Shown here piece by piece: positions 43,478 to 51,543 of a DNA stretch of 64,000 nt; position 1 is the first letter of the stretch, and the number at the start of each line of letters is the position of its first letter. The DNA comes from Gracilimonas sp964505215 (GTDB lineage: Bacteria; Bacteroidota; Rhodothermia; Balneolales; Balneolaceae). Location of the stretch: positions 124,001 through 188,000 of the forward strand of contig CAZDGU010000002.1 in assembly GCA_964505215.1 (NCBI GenBank). Reading direction: 5' to 3'. The notes beneath the pieces were generated by a model. The model was not told the DNA's origin, made no database searches, and saw only the letters and a list, made by a program, of their open reading frames with translations. A program made the position numbers and the translations under genes.

Positions 43478-44602
43478 CTAAAACTCAAACGTATATAAGT
43501 AAACAGAAGCTAATCCATTCTCTGATTCATGGATTGCGTAAGCTTTTCCATCGGCGGTGGGGTAAAGCTTAATGTCTGCGGGTAAGTCAACCGTGTAGGC
43601 TGCTTTGCCGCTTTCATTAACAATTTGCCACGGCTGCGTATCGCTCCAGGGCTTGTATTGTTTAATCCAGTAGCGACCGTCCGTTGTTACCGAAAACTCA
43701 TCAAAAGCAGGCCAGTGGCCGGGAGCTCCAACACTGTTAACGGCCGTTCTAACCTTCTTTCCCATTCGGTTGCTGAGGGTGTCAAGGTCGGTAGAAGTAA
43801 AGGGAACCCGAGAAGCTGATCCCTTTAATTCGGTCATTATTGCTCCGGTGTGATCGTATTCCGTGAAGAGAAGGCTGTCGCTATCGGCTACTACCACATT
43901 ATTTCCTTTCCGGGTCATCATTACATCAGGATACATTTCTACAGAAAATACAGAAATGCTGCTTTCTTCCATATAAATCAGCTTTTTGCCAGAGGGAAAA
44001 GGGGTGGGAAACTGCATCACTTTTTTATTCACAAAATCACCGTCCGGATTGATTTCTGAAACCGTGATCATCTTTTGGTCCTCTCCTTTTTTAGGCGCAA
44101 AAAAGTACGGATCTACAAAATGAACCATAATATTGCCTGATTCTAAAGGGAAAATACCTTGAGGTGTTCCAATAGGCTGACCGTCAACTTTTGTTTTTTC
44201 AATAGATATAGTACGAATGTGCTCATTAGATTCGGTATCAAATACATCAACTTTTTGCGTATGGCCTTGAAAAGCGTACAGCTTATTTCCCTGCACTTTA
44301 ATAGCCCCATTCAGCGCTTCAAACTCACCGGGACCTTTCCCTTCTCGCCCAATAGAAGTAAGAAATTCTCCATCCGGTGAAAACTTGTGGATTTGATTTA
44401 ATTTTCTATCGGCTAAATAAATATGGTTTTTTTCATCCGTAGCCAAACCCGAAAAGCTTCCGATTAAGATATCGGGATGATTGGCATCAAAAACGAGCTC
44501 TTTGCTATAGGAAAGCTCTTTTAACGAATTATCTTGTTCTGTTTTGTCAGCACTGCAGGCCGTGATGAATAGAATGGCAAAAAGAAATAAATAGGTTTTC
44601 AC
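43478..44602 (-). CDS. 6-bladed beta-propeller lipoprotein
   Basis: A 374-residue lipoprotein opening with GTG. Lipobox I-T-A-C puts the lipidated Cys near residue 16, followed by a short polar linker. The body has repeated NHL/6-bladed-propeller motifs such as IYLADRKLNQIHKFSPDGEF and IGREGKGPGEFE. This family is abundant in Bacteroidota and has no catalytic site; it probably binds a ligand or partner at the envelope. It directly abuts a truncated XRE regulator fragment, which marks a past rearrangement at its 3' end. Confidence 0.9.
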   Translation of the reverse strand: MKTYLFLFAILFITACSADKTEQDNSLKELSYSKELVFDANHPDILIGSFSGLATDEKNHIYLADRKLNQIHKFSPDGEFLTSIGREGKGPGEFEALNGAIKVQGNKLYAFQGHTQKVDVFDTESNEHIRTISIEKTKVDGQPIGTPQGIFPLESGNIMVHFVDPYFFAPKKGEDQKMITVSEINPDGDFVNKKVMQFPTPFPSGKKLIYMEESSISVFSVEMYPDVMMTRKGNNVVVADSDSLLFTEYDHTGAIMTELKGSASRVPFTSTDLDTLSNRMGKKVRTAVNSVGAPGHWPAFDEFSVTTDGRYWIKQYKPWSDTQPWQIVNESGKAAYTVDLPADIKLYPTADGKAYAIHESENGLASVYLYTFEF

Positions 44603-44724
44603 TGAGTGTGTTTAGAGTTAATTTTTTGGGTGCGGATCATAAAAAAAAACGATTAATAAGCAACTGCCGGAAAGAAGAAAACCATTTACTGCAGCGCATT
44701 AAAAATCAGATTCTGCAGTTACTT

Positions 44725-45906
44725 CTATTCCGTACCACCCATCAGCGGCTCGTTAAAGGCGCGGATGCTGGAGTTAGGCAATCCTTCGGGATAGGCTTCT
44801 TTCACCATTTGCAGCGCATCAATCACTAATTTGAGGTGCATTTCTTTGGAGTTTTGGTAAAAAGATTGCGCGTACTGCGTAAGCTTCGGCTTTCCGTGCA
44901 GCGGCTTGTCGCTCACGCAAAGCAGCGTGGCATGTGGAATGCGATATCGAAATCCATTTGTAGCTACGGTGGCCGATTCCATATCAACCGCAACACTTCG
45001 GCTCATGTGAATTTCCTCAACCGTTCGGGATTTCGAAAATTCCCAGTTTCGGTTTGAAGTGGTATAAACGGTACCAATCCGATGCCTCATATCATGCTTA
45101 CTCAACACCTGCTGCATGTATCGGTTTAGCAGATAATTAGGTGAAGTGGGAATGCCGATAGGCAGCAAATCATCCAGCACGCGATCGGCGCGATAGTAGC
45201 CGTTGGCAAGCACAAAATCACCGATATCCTGGTGGTTTCGAAGTCCGCCGCAGTGCCCAACCATAACCATAGCATCGGGACGAAGAACGCCCACGTGATC
45301 GGTGATGGTTTTAGCGTTTGACGGCCCCACGCCAATATTCACGAGCGTAACTCCCGAGTTATTTTCCATTTTGTGGTGATACGCAGGCATTTGTACGCCA
45401 TCCCGAACGGGTTTTTCACAATCCGGAAACATGTCTAAAAACACTTCCACGTGCATATCGTAGTTGGTAAACATGATGTAGCGCTGGAAATCCTCCGGCT
45501 TGGTGCCCGTATAATGCTGCAGGCGGTCAAGGGAAATATCAATGCGCTCGGCTCGGAAAAGGAATAATTTTTTCTGGGTGATATTCCAGTCGTGCTCATC
45601 AAGATTGTCGAACAATTTCGGGTCGTGCAGCGCCATCACGTCGCGCGAAGGCTTTATAAATACGGTTGCTCCATTTTTAATAAGCCGTTCAATTTCACGC
45701 TTTAAATACCACCGATAAGCTTTAGGCTGCGCCAGCTCACCGTCAATAATAGGGTTGTGCTTGCTCCACGTGCGCTCTACTATAAGTTTTGGATACTTAC
45801 CGGAGGTATAAATTTTCTCCATCAAATCGCACGCTTTATCAATAGCTTCTTTAAGTTCTGCTTCCGAAGAAAATTGATTTTCAACTAATTTAAGCGTGTC
45901 TGTCAT
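44725..45906 (-). CDS. amn: AMP nucleosidase
   Basis: A 393-residue enzyme that cleaves AMP to adenine and ribose 5-phosphate. An N-terminal domain (about 30-160, IDISLDRLQHYTGT, then RYIMFTNYDMH) is specific to Amn. The C-terminal phosphorylase-fold domain carries TLVNIGVGPSNAKTITDH, MVGHCGGLRNHQDIGDFVLA, VAVDMESATVATNG and LLCVSDKPLHG. It is about 90 residues shorter than E. coli Amn (484), all from the N-terminus. Its start lies only 2 bp from the divergent NUDIX gene's start. Confidence 0.95.
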   Translation of the reverse strand: MTDTLKLVENQFSSEAELKEAIDKACDLMEKIYTSGKYPKLIVERTWSKHNPIIDGELAQPKAYRWYLKREIERLIKNGATVFIKPSRDVMALHDPKLFDNLDEHDWNITQKKLFLFRAERIDISLDRLQHYTGTKPEDFQRYIMFTNYDMHVEVFLDMFPDCEKPVRDGVQMPAYHHKMENNSGVTLVNIGVGPSNAKTITDHVGVLRPDAMVMVGHCGGLRNHQDIGDFVLANGYYRADRVLDDLLPIGIPTSPNYLLNRYMQQVLSKHDMRHRIGTVYTTSNRNWEFSKSRTVEEIHMSRSVAVDMESATVATNGFRYRIPHATLLCVSDKPLHGKPKLTQYAQSFYQNSKEMHLKLVIDALQMVKEAYPEGLPNSSIRAFNEPLMGGTE

Positions 45907-45908
45907 TT

Positions 45909-46484
45909 ATGGATAACCGTAATTTTATATTTTCGATTGAACCGTGGATTACCACGGACGAGAGCCTTAAATATACCACTAATATCTTCAAACTGTTAAG
46001 CAGAGATATGAAATTAGCTTCAGAAAATCGTGAAGCTACCTTTTCTATTATTAAAGCTCCCGAATGGATGAATGTAATTCCAATCACCCCAAAAAATGAA
46101 GTGGTTTTAGTAGAACAATATCGATACGGAATTGAAAAACCAACTCTTGAGCTCCCCGGTGGCATGGTTGATGACGGAGAAACGCACGCTGAAACCGCCC
46201 GGCGCGAGCTGCTTGAGGAAACCGGTTTTACCGGAAACGACTGGTATTATTTGGGAAAAGTAAGTTCAAATCCTGCATTTCTCACCAACTACACGCATCT
46301 GTATGTTGCCAAAGGCTGCCATAAAGTTCAAGAGCAAGAGCTGGATGGAAACGAACGCATTAACGTACACACTCTTCCGCTGGATGATTTTCTGGAATTG
46401 GTGAATAACGGAACCGTGCATCATTCGCTGGTAGTGGCGGCCGTGGCTAAGTACTTGTTATGGGGGCGTACAGCAGATAATTAA
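45909..46484 (+). CDS. NUDIX hydrolase (ADP-ribose pyrophosphatase-like)
   Basis: A 191-residue NUDIX protein. The box is complete from G85 to G106 (GMVDDGETHAETARREL, LEETGF) with the REUxEExGU core, preceded by VVLVEQYRYGIEKPTLELPGG, which is typical of ADP-ribose or nucleotide-sugar pyrophosphatases. It would hydrolyse a nucleoside diphosphate linked to another moiety, releasing AMP in the ADP-ribose case. It is divergent from amn, which consumes AMP, with only 2 bp between start codons, so shared control is likely. Confidence 0.93.
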   Translation: MDNRNFIFSIEPWITTDESLKYTTNIFKLLSRDMKLASENREATFSIIKAPEWMNVIPITPKNEVVLVEQYRYGIEKPTLELPGGMVDDGETHAETARRELLEETGFTGNDWYYLGKVSSNPAFLTNYTHLYVAKGCHKVQEQELDGNERINVHTLPLDDFLELVNNGTVHHSLVVAAVAKYLLWGRTADN

Positions 46485-46712
46485 GCCAATAGTTTTTTGG
46501 GTTGAGGCAGGCTTTCGGAGTGAAAGAATTGCTTAGAAAAAAAGCTCAATCTTCACCCCAAAAAAGCAAGAACGAACGTAATTTCAAACACTCTCACAAA
46601 CCACGCTTTAGTATTTATTTTCCAATAATTATCCTAAATCGAACGAATACCTCCTTACTTTCGGTTATCATCATTCAATTTTAACATTCCATACATAATT
46701 GATATTACTGAT

Positions 46713-47189
46713 ATGATTGAGCAAGGTGCCAAAGCAGATTTCGATTTTACCGTACAAGCGGTTCAAAATGGAGAGGAAAAAAAGCTTAACTTTAACACGT
46801 TGTTGGATAAGCCCACCATCGTTTCCGTATATATGAAAAACAATACGGGAGGCTGCGATCGCCAAACCAAAGATCTGGCTGATAACGCCGAATGGTTTAC
46901 CCAAAAGGGCTACAATCTGGTAGCCATCAGTAAAGATACCTGCGGCTCGCATAAACGATATGCTAAAAAGCAGGGCATAGACTTTACACTGGTTTCAGAT
47001 CCTGATTATAAATTTGCAGCAGCTACCGATTCCATCGTTCAAAAGAAGATGTTTGGCAACGAATATGAAGCACCTTCACGTTCGGCCTTTGTTATTGATT
47101 CAGATGGTACTATTTTGGGAACTATCAAAAAAGTGAACACCAAAGACCACGCCAGAGAGTTAAAAGAGCTGGTAGAAAGTTTGAAATAA
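46713..47189 (+). CDS. Peroxiredoxin-like (AhpC/TSA, Bcp-type) protein with degenerate active-site motif
   Basis: A 158-residue thioredoxin-fold protein. Cys48 in NNTGGCDRQ aligns with the peroxidatic cysteine and Thr45 and Arg123 (APSRSAFVID) complete most of the catalytic triad. The Pro of the usual PxxxTxxC is replaced (Met41 in YMKNNTGGC). Cys77 in SKDTCGSHKRYAKKQG sits where SxD-x-x-x-S-H is found in Bcp and could be a resolving cysteine. topA follows after 13 bp. Probably a thiol peroxidase, with activity uncertain. Confidence 0.88.
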   Translation: MIEQGAKADFDFTVQAVQNGEEKKLNFNTLLDKPTIVSVYMKNNTGGCDRQTKDLADNAEWFTQKGYNLVAISKDTCGSHKRYAKKQGIDFTLVSDPDYKFAAATDSIVQKKMFGNEYEAPSRSAFVIDSDGTILGTIKKVNTKDHARELKELVESLK

Positions 47190-47202
47190 TTACCCTTATT
47201 GT

Positions 47203-49746
47203 ATGAAAAGTCTCGTAATTGTAGAGTCTCCTACAAAAACTAAAACCATTAAAAAATACTTACCCAAAGGCTACACGGTAGATTCTTCTATGGGGCATAT
47301 TCGCGATTTACCCTCGTCTGCCAAAGAAATTCCGGCTAAGTATAAAAAGGAAGAATGGTCTAATTTAGGTATTAATGTAGAAGACCGATTTGACCCCTTA
47401 TATGTGGTTCCATCCTCAAAAAAGAAAGTAGTTACCCGGCTGAAAAAGCTGTTGAAAGATGCTGATGAGCTTATATTAGCAACGGATGAGGATCGCGAAG
47501 GAGAAGCAATTTCGTGGCATTTAATGGAAGTACTGAAGCCCAAAGTTCCGGTAAAACGCATGGCTTTTCGCGAAATTACCAAAGAAGCCGTACTGAACGC
47601 ACTGGAAAATACGCGCGATATTGACATGAATTTAGTTCACGCTCAGGAAACCCGACGCATTCTGGATCGCCTGGCCGGATATACGGTTTCTCCGCTTTTA
47701 TGGAAGAAAATTTCGCCGGGACTTTCTGCCGGGCGCGTGCAATCGGTTGCGGTTGAGTTTTTAGTGCAGCGCGAACGAGAGCGCATGAAGTTTAGAAGCG
47801 CAACATATTACGATTTAAAAGCACAGCTTCATAAAGAAGGTGAAAACGAAAAGTTTCAGGCAGATTTAACGCACCTGAATGAAAAGCGCCTGGCTTCGGG
47901 TAAAGATTTTGATGAAAACACCGGCAAGCTGAAAAAACCAAAAAGCGTGGTGCTGCTGGATGAGGAAAAAGCGAAAAACTTAGTGGGCGATCTGAAGGAA
48001 GCTTCATGGTCGGTCATTAATGTGGATGTTAAAACACAGAAACGAAATCCGGCTCCTCCATTTATCACTTCTACACTACAGCAGGAAGCAAACCGAAAGT
48101 TTGGATTTTCCGCTCGCGATACCATGAGCGTGGCCCAAAAGCTGTACGAAAAAGGATTTATCACCTATATGCGTACCGATTCAACCCGACTGTCGGGCCA
48201 GGCCATTGGCGCCGCCCGTGATGCGGTTACAGAAGAGTATGGTGATGATTATTTGTTTGAACGCGTTCGAAATTATAACCGAAAAGGGAAATCGGCGCAG
48301 GAGGCTCACGAAGCTATTCGTCCGGCCGGCTCTCAGTTTGTGAAGCCGGAAAAAGCAGGACTCAGCGGACGGGAATTTCAGCTGTATGACCTTATTTGGA
48401 AGCGAACTATTGCCACCCAAATGGCTGAGGCTCAGCTCGAGTTCACCAACGTAACCATTCGCGCCACTCATAACGATACGGATGCAGACTTCCGTGCAGG
48501 CGGTAAAAAGATTTTGTTTCCCGGTTTTTTCAGAGCGTATGTTGAAGGAAGTGACGATCCGGAAGCGGCTCTCGAAAATCAGGAAAATTATCTTCCGCCC
48601 ATGAACACCGGCGATGTTACCGCACTGGATGAGCTCGACTTTGTAAGCCACGAAACCAAGCCGCCGGCCCGCTACACCGAAGCTACGTTGGTGAAGGAGC
48701 TCGAAAAACGAGGTGTTGGCCGACCCAGTACGTATGCGTCTATTATCAGCACTATTCAAAACCGAAAATATGCTAAAAGTGAGGGCAAAGCATTAGTTCC
48801 AACATTCACGGCTTTTGCTGTTTCTTCACTGCTCGAAAAACATTTTCCGGATCTGGTAGATAGCGAATTTACCTCAGAGCTGGAAGATAAATTAGATGCA
48901 GTAGCTGAAGGAGAACAGGATCCGGTTAAGTATCTTGAGAATTATTACAGCGGAGAAAACGGATTAAAAGCCAAGGTTGATACTCAGGAAGATAAGATTG
49001 ATCCGCAGAAAGCCAGATTATTAGACCTGCCGCTTGAAGGCCTTAACGGAACCAAATTAGCTGTTGGCAGATACGGACCCTACCTAAGCAAAGGAGAGGG
49101 CGACGATAAGATAAATACATCCATTCCGGAGAAATATAACCCAAGTGATTTAACAGCCGAGCTTATCCAAAAGCTAATTGATGATGAAAAAGAAGGCGAC
49201 AAACCCATTGGTTATGATCCCGAAACGGATGAGCCTATCTTTTTACTCACCGGGCGATATGGCCCGTATGTGCAGCGGGGTGAAGTAACTGAAGAGAACA
49301 AAAAACCCAAACGAACTTCACTGCTGAAAGGCATGGAAACGGAGGATGTGGATTTAGAGCTGGCGCTGAAGCTGCTTGAACTTCCCCGAAAGCTGGGTGA
49401 ACATCCCAAAGATGGGAAAGTTGTGCGAGCCGGAGTAGGCCGTTACGGTCCGTATGTAGTGCACGATGGCAAGTTTAAATCTATCCCCAAAGCTGAAAGC
49501 GTTCTGGATATTGAACTGGACCGAGCCGTTGAACTGCTGGCTCAGAAAAAGCAATCGCGCCGGGGCAGTAACGAAATTAAAGATTTAGGCAAACATCCCG
49601 AAACGGATAAACAAATACGTGTAATGACCGGACGCTATGGCCCGTATATTAAACACGGCAAAAAGAATATCAGTCTGCCAAAAGACGAAACTCCGGAAGA
49701 TTTCACAATGGATAAAGCCGTTGCGTTAATCAAAGAAAAGGGCTGA
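47203..49746 (+). CDS. topA: DNA topoisomerase I
   Basis: An 847-residue type IA topoisomerase that relaxes negative supercoils. TOPRIM domain (1-120: SLVIVESPTKTKTIKKYL, ATDEDREGEAISWHL), the SAGRVQSVAV segment, and active-site Tyr322 in GFITYMRTDSTRLSG. The C-terminal region lacks zinc fingers and instead has four GRYGPY repeats (TOPO_C3 type: KLAVGRYGPYLSKG, LTGRYGPYVQRG, GVGRYGPYVVHDG, TGRYGPYIKHGKK). Length is family-typical for Bacteroidota. Confidence 0.98.
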   Translation: MKSLVIVESPTKTKTIKKYLPKGYTVDSSMGHIRDLPSSAKEIPAKYKKEEWSNLGINVEDRFDPLYVVPSSKKKVVTRLKKLLKDADELILATDEDREGEAISWHLMEVLKPKVPVKRMAFREITKEAVLNALENTRDIDMNLVHAQETRRILDRLAGYTVSPLLWKKISPGLSAGRVQSVAVEFLVQRERERMKFRSATYYDLKAQLHKEGENEKFQADLTHLNEKRLASGKDFDENTGKLKKPKSVVLLDEEKAKNLVGDLKEASWSVINVDVKTQKRNPAPPFITSTLQQEANRKFGFSARDTMSVAQKLYEKGFITYMRTDSTRLSGQAIGAARDAVTEEYGDDYLFERVRNYNRKGKSAQEAHEAIRPAGSQFVKPEKAGLSGREFQLYDLIWKRTIATQMAEAQLEFTNVTIRATHNDTDADFRAGGKKILFPGFFRAYVEGSDDPEAALENQENYLPPMNTGDVTALDELDFVSHETKPPARYTEATLVKELEKRGVGRPSTYASIISTIQNRKYAKSEGKALVPTFTAFAVSSLLEKHFPDLVDSEFTSELEDKLDAVAEGEQDPVKYLENYYSGENGLKAKVDTQEDKIDPQKARLLDLPLEGLNGTKLAVGRYGPYLSKGEGDDKINTSIPEKYNPSDLTAELIQKLIDDEKEGDKPIGYDPETDEPIFLLTGRYGPYVQRGEVTEENKKPKRTSLLKGMETEDVDLELALKLLELPRKLGEHPKDGKVVRAGVGRYGPYVVHDGKFKSIPKAESVLDIELDRAVELLAQKKQSRRGSNEIKDLGKHPETDKQIRVMTGRYGPYIKHGKKNISLPKDETPEDFTMDKAVALIKEKG

Positions 49747-49809
49747 TAGCAACTGCTTTTTTCTTTTGGTGAGATTCGTCGAGGCTTTGGCTATTTTTTT
49801 GTAGATTGC

Positions 49810-49824
49810 TGACAGTTACTGTCA
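49810..49824. promoter_or_regulatory. Operator-like palindrome TGACAG-TTA-CTGTCA
   Basis: Perfect 6-bp arms around a 3-nt centre, 26 bp upstream of the ATG at 49850. Position and symmetry suggest a repressor site for the following gene; no regulator can be named. Confidence 0.35.
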
Positions 49825-49849
49825 AAACGAACAGGCAGAATTGAAATCC

Positions 49850-50416
49850 ATGCAAAAACGAAGCGATTTTCACTTTAAATATCCTCCCAATATTGGCGAG
49901 CTCGACTTAGCCACTATGGTAAACATGTACCGTTCTCGCGGCGAGCCTAAAAAAGCACCGCCCGGCCAGCATGTAGCCTGTGCGGCAAGTGGTGTTTTGC
50001 TCCGGGAATCAAAGTCTTGGTTTGGATTACATTATTCGCAGAAAACGTGGGACAGCCTGCTTACCAAAGGCTGCGAAGGCTTTCCACTTACCGAAGTGGA
50101 GCTGAATGTTTTAGGCATGGTTTATGTGAGTGAAGATGAGCCGCCGCATCGCGAATATGTAGAGAAAAATGCCGGTGTAGCTGATAAATTAGCCTATCTG
50201 ATTGTAAATGATTTGCGAACTTTTGGCTTTTTGAATGAAGACGAAAGCGGATTTCTAAAAATCCCACCTCGTGGCCAAAAGGCACTCCATGGCATTGCAA
50301 GGCGCATTTATGAGAAGCGATTTGCTCCTGAAATGCTCAACACCTTTGCTCCCACAGATGAGCCTCAGATTGAAGAAGCTCAAAAAGAAGACAAAGAACA
50401 AACCAGTTTATTTTAG
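49850..50416 (+). CDS. Protein of unknown function with C-terminal clamp-binding-like motif
   Basis: A 188-residue soluble protein. The ATG at 49850 is used instead of an in-frame TTG at 49841. The body (about 1-160) has no motif I recognise; it is helical with several conserved-looking aromatic and Gly-Pro stretches (GELDLATMVNMYRSRGEP, KSWFGLHYSQKTW). The last ~25 residues are Glu/Lys/Gln-rich and likely disordered, ending in E-Q-T-S-L-F. QxSLF at the extreme end resembles beta-sliding-clamp binding motifs. It lies between topA and an rRNA methyltransferase, 11 bp from the latter. Confidence 0.82.
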   Translation: MQKRSDFHFKYPPNIGELDLATMVNMYRSRGEPKKAPPGQHVACAASGVLLRESKSWFGLHYSQKTWDSLLTKGCEGFPLTEVELNVLGMVYVSEDEPPHREYVEKNAGVADKLAYLIVNDLRTFGFLNEDESGFLKIPPRGQKALHGIARRIYEKRFAPEMLNTFAPTDEPQIEEAQKEDKEQTSLF

Positions 50417-50427
50417 AAAATTACTAA

Positions 50428-51543
50428 GTGGATAACTTTAAATTTCAGGACAAAAGCTTTTCCTTTTCAAGATATCCAAAAACAGATAATCGCTCTTTGC
50501 GAGCATGGAGCGCCGCCGACGAATATCTGATTAACAGCGCAACCGAGCTTGTGCAAAATCCTGAAAATACAAACACGGCCATTTATAACGACCGCTTTGG
50601 CTTTTTGGGCTGCCTGCTGCATCATCATCACCCCTCGGTAATTGTGGAGCGAAAAAGCCAACTTACGGCTATTCACAAAAATCTGGAGGCAAACGGACTC
50701 AAAAAAGGTGAGCTAAAGTTTAAAAAGCTGCTGGAAGAAACCCCTGCTTCAGTTGATACAGCTCTTATCCATATCCCAAAATCTATGGATTTGTTTGAGC
50801 TTTATTTGCAGCGCATCCATCAAAATCTATCGGATACCGGTACGGTGCTTGCCGGCTTTATGACCAAGTATTTTACCCCGCAAATGCTGGAGATTTCAAA
50901 CCGATATTTTGAAGAAGTGGAACAAAGTCTGGCTCGGAAAAAAGCCCGGATTTTACAGCTATCCGGTAAAAAAGAAGTCTCTTATAAAACTCCCATTCAT
51001 GAGATACAGGCCGACATCACCGGCAATGGTGAGGAGCTGATCAAACAGTATTATGGCGTGTTTTCATCAGACCATATAGATTATGCCACTCAATTTTTGA
51101 TTGATAACCTGAAGGTTGAAAAAAGCGATAAAGCCGTGCTGGATTTGGCTTGCGGAAACGGAGTGATTGCCAAAGCCGTTCGCTCGCAAAATCCTGAGGC
51201 GGAATTACATCTTACGGATGATTCCTGGCTCGCTATCCGTTCAGCACAACTGAATTTAAAGGGTGAAAACACGCACTTTTACTGGAGTGATACGCTGGCA
51301 GATATTGTGGCCGACAGCATGGATTTAGTGGTGAGTAATCCGCCTTTTCACTTCGGCCACGAAACAAATATTGAGGTGAGCGTTTGGTTATTTAAAGAAG
51401 TAGCAAGAGTGTTAAAACCGGACGGACGGTTTATTTGTGTTGCCAATCAGCACTTGAATTATCGAACACATCTTCAAAAACTTTTTAAGGGCAAAAATCC
51501 GGCTCAAAACAAAAAGTATGTGTTATATGAATGCACCTTATAG
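50428..51543 (+). CDS. RsmC/RlmG-type guanine-N2 methyltransferase
   Basis: A 371-residue protein starting with GTG. It has the two-domain plan of RsmC/RlmG: a degenerate N-terminal methyltransferase-like domain (about 1-190) and an active C-terminal domain with motif I LDLACGNGVIAKAV (238-251) and catalytic NPPFHFG (304-310), the NPPF signature of N2-guanine enzymes. It would methylate a guanine of 16S or 23S rRNA. Its stop overlaps the convergent DUF5916 gene by 6 bp. Confidence 0.92.
   Translation: MDNFKFQDKSFSFSRYPKTDNRSLRAWSAADEYLINSATELVQNPENTNTAIYNDRFGFLGCLLHHHHPSVIVERKSQLTAIHKNLEANGLKKGELKFKKLLEETPASVDTALIHIPKSMDLFELYLQRIHQNLSDTGTVLAGFMTKYFTPQMLEISNRYFEEVEQSLARKKARILQLSGKKEVSYKTPIHEIQADITGNGEELIKQYYGVFSSDHIDYATQFLIDNLKVEKSDKAVLDLACGNGVIAKAVRSQNPEAELHLTDDSWLAIRSAQLNLKGENTHFYWSDTLADIVADSMDLVVSNPPFHFGHETNIEVSVWLFKEVARVLKPDGRFICVANQHLNYRTHLQKLFKGKNPAQNKKYVLYECTL

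Noticed and set aside
46502..46684. 60-codon open frame between the NUDIX and peroxiredoxin genes
   Set aside because: Starts with TTG, has no ribosome site, is Lys/Ser/Ile-rich with no domain, and ends in an AT-rich promoter-like area.
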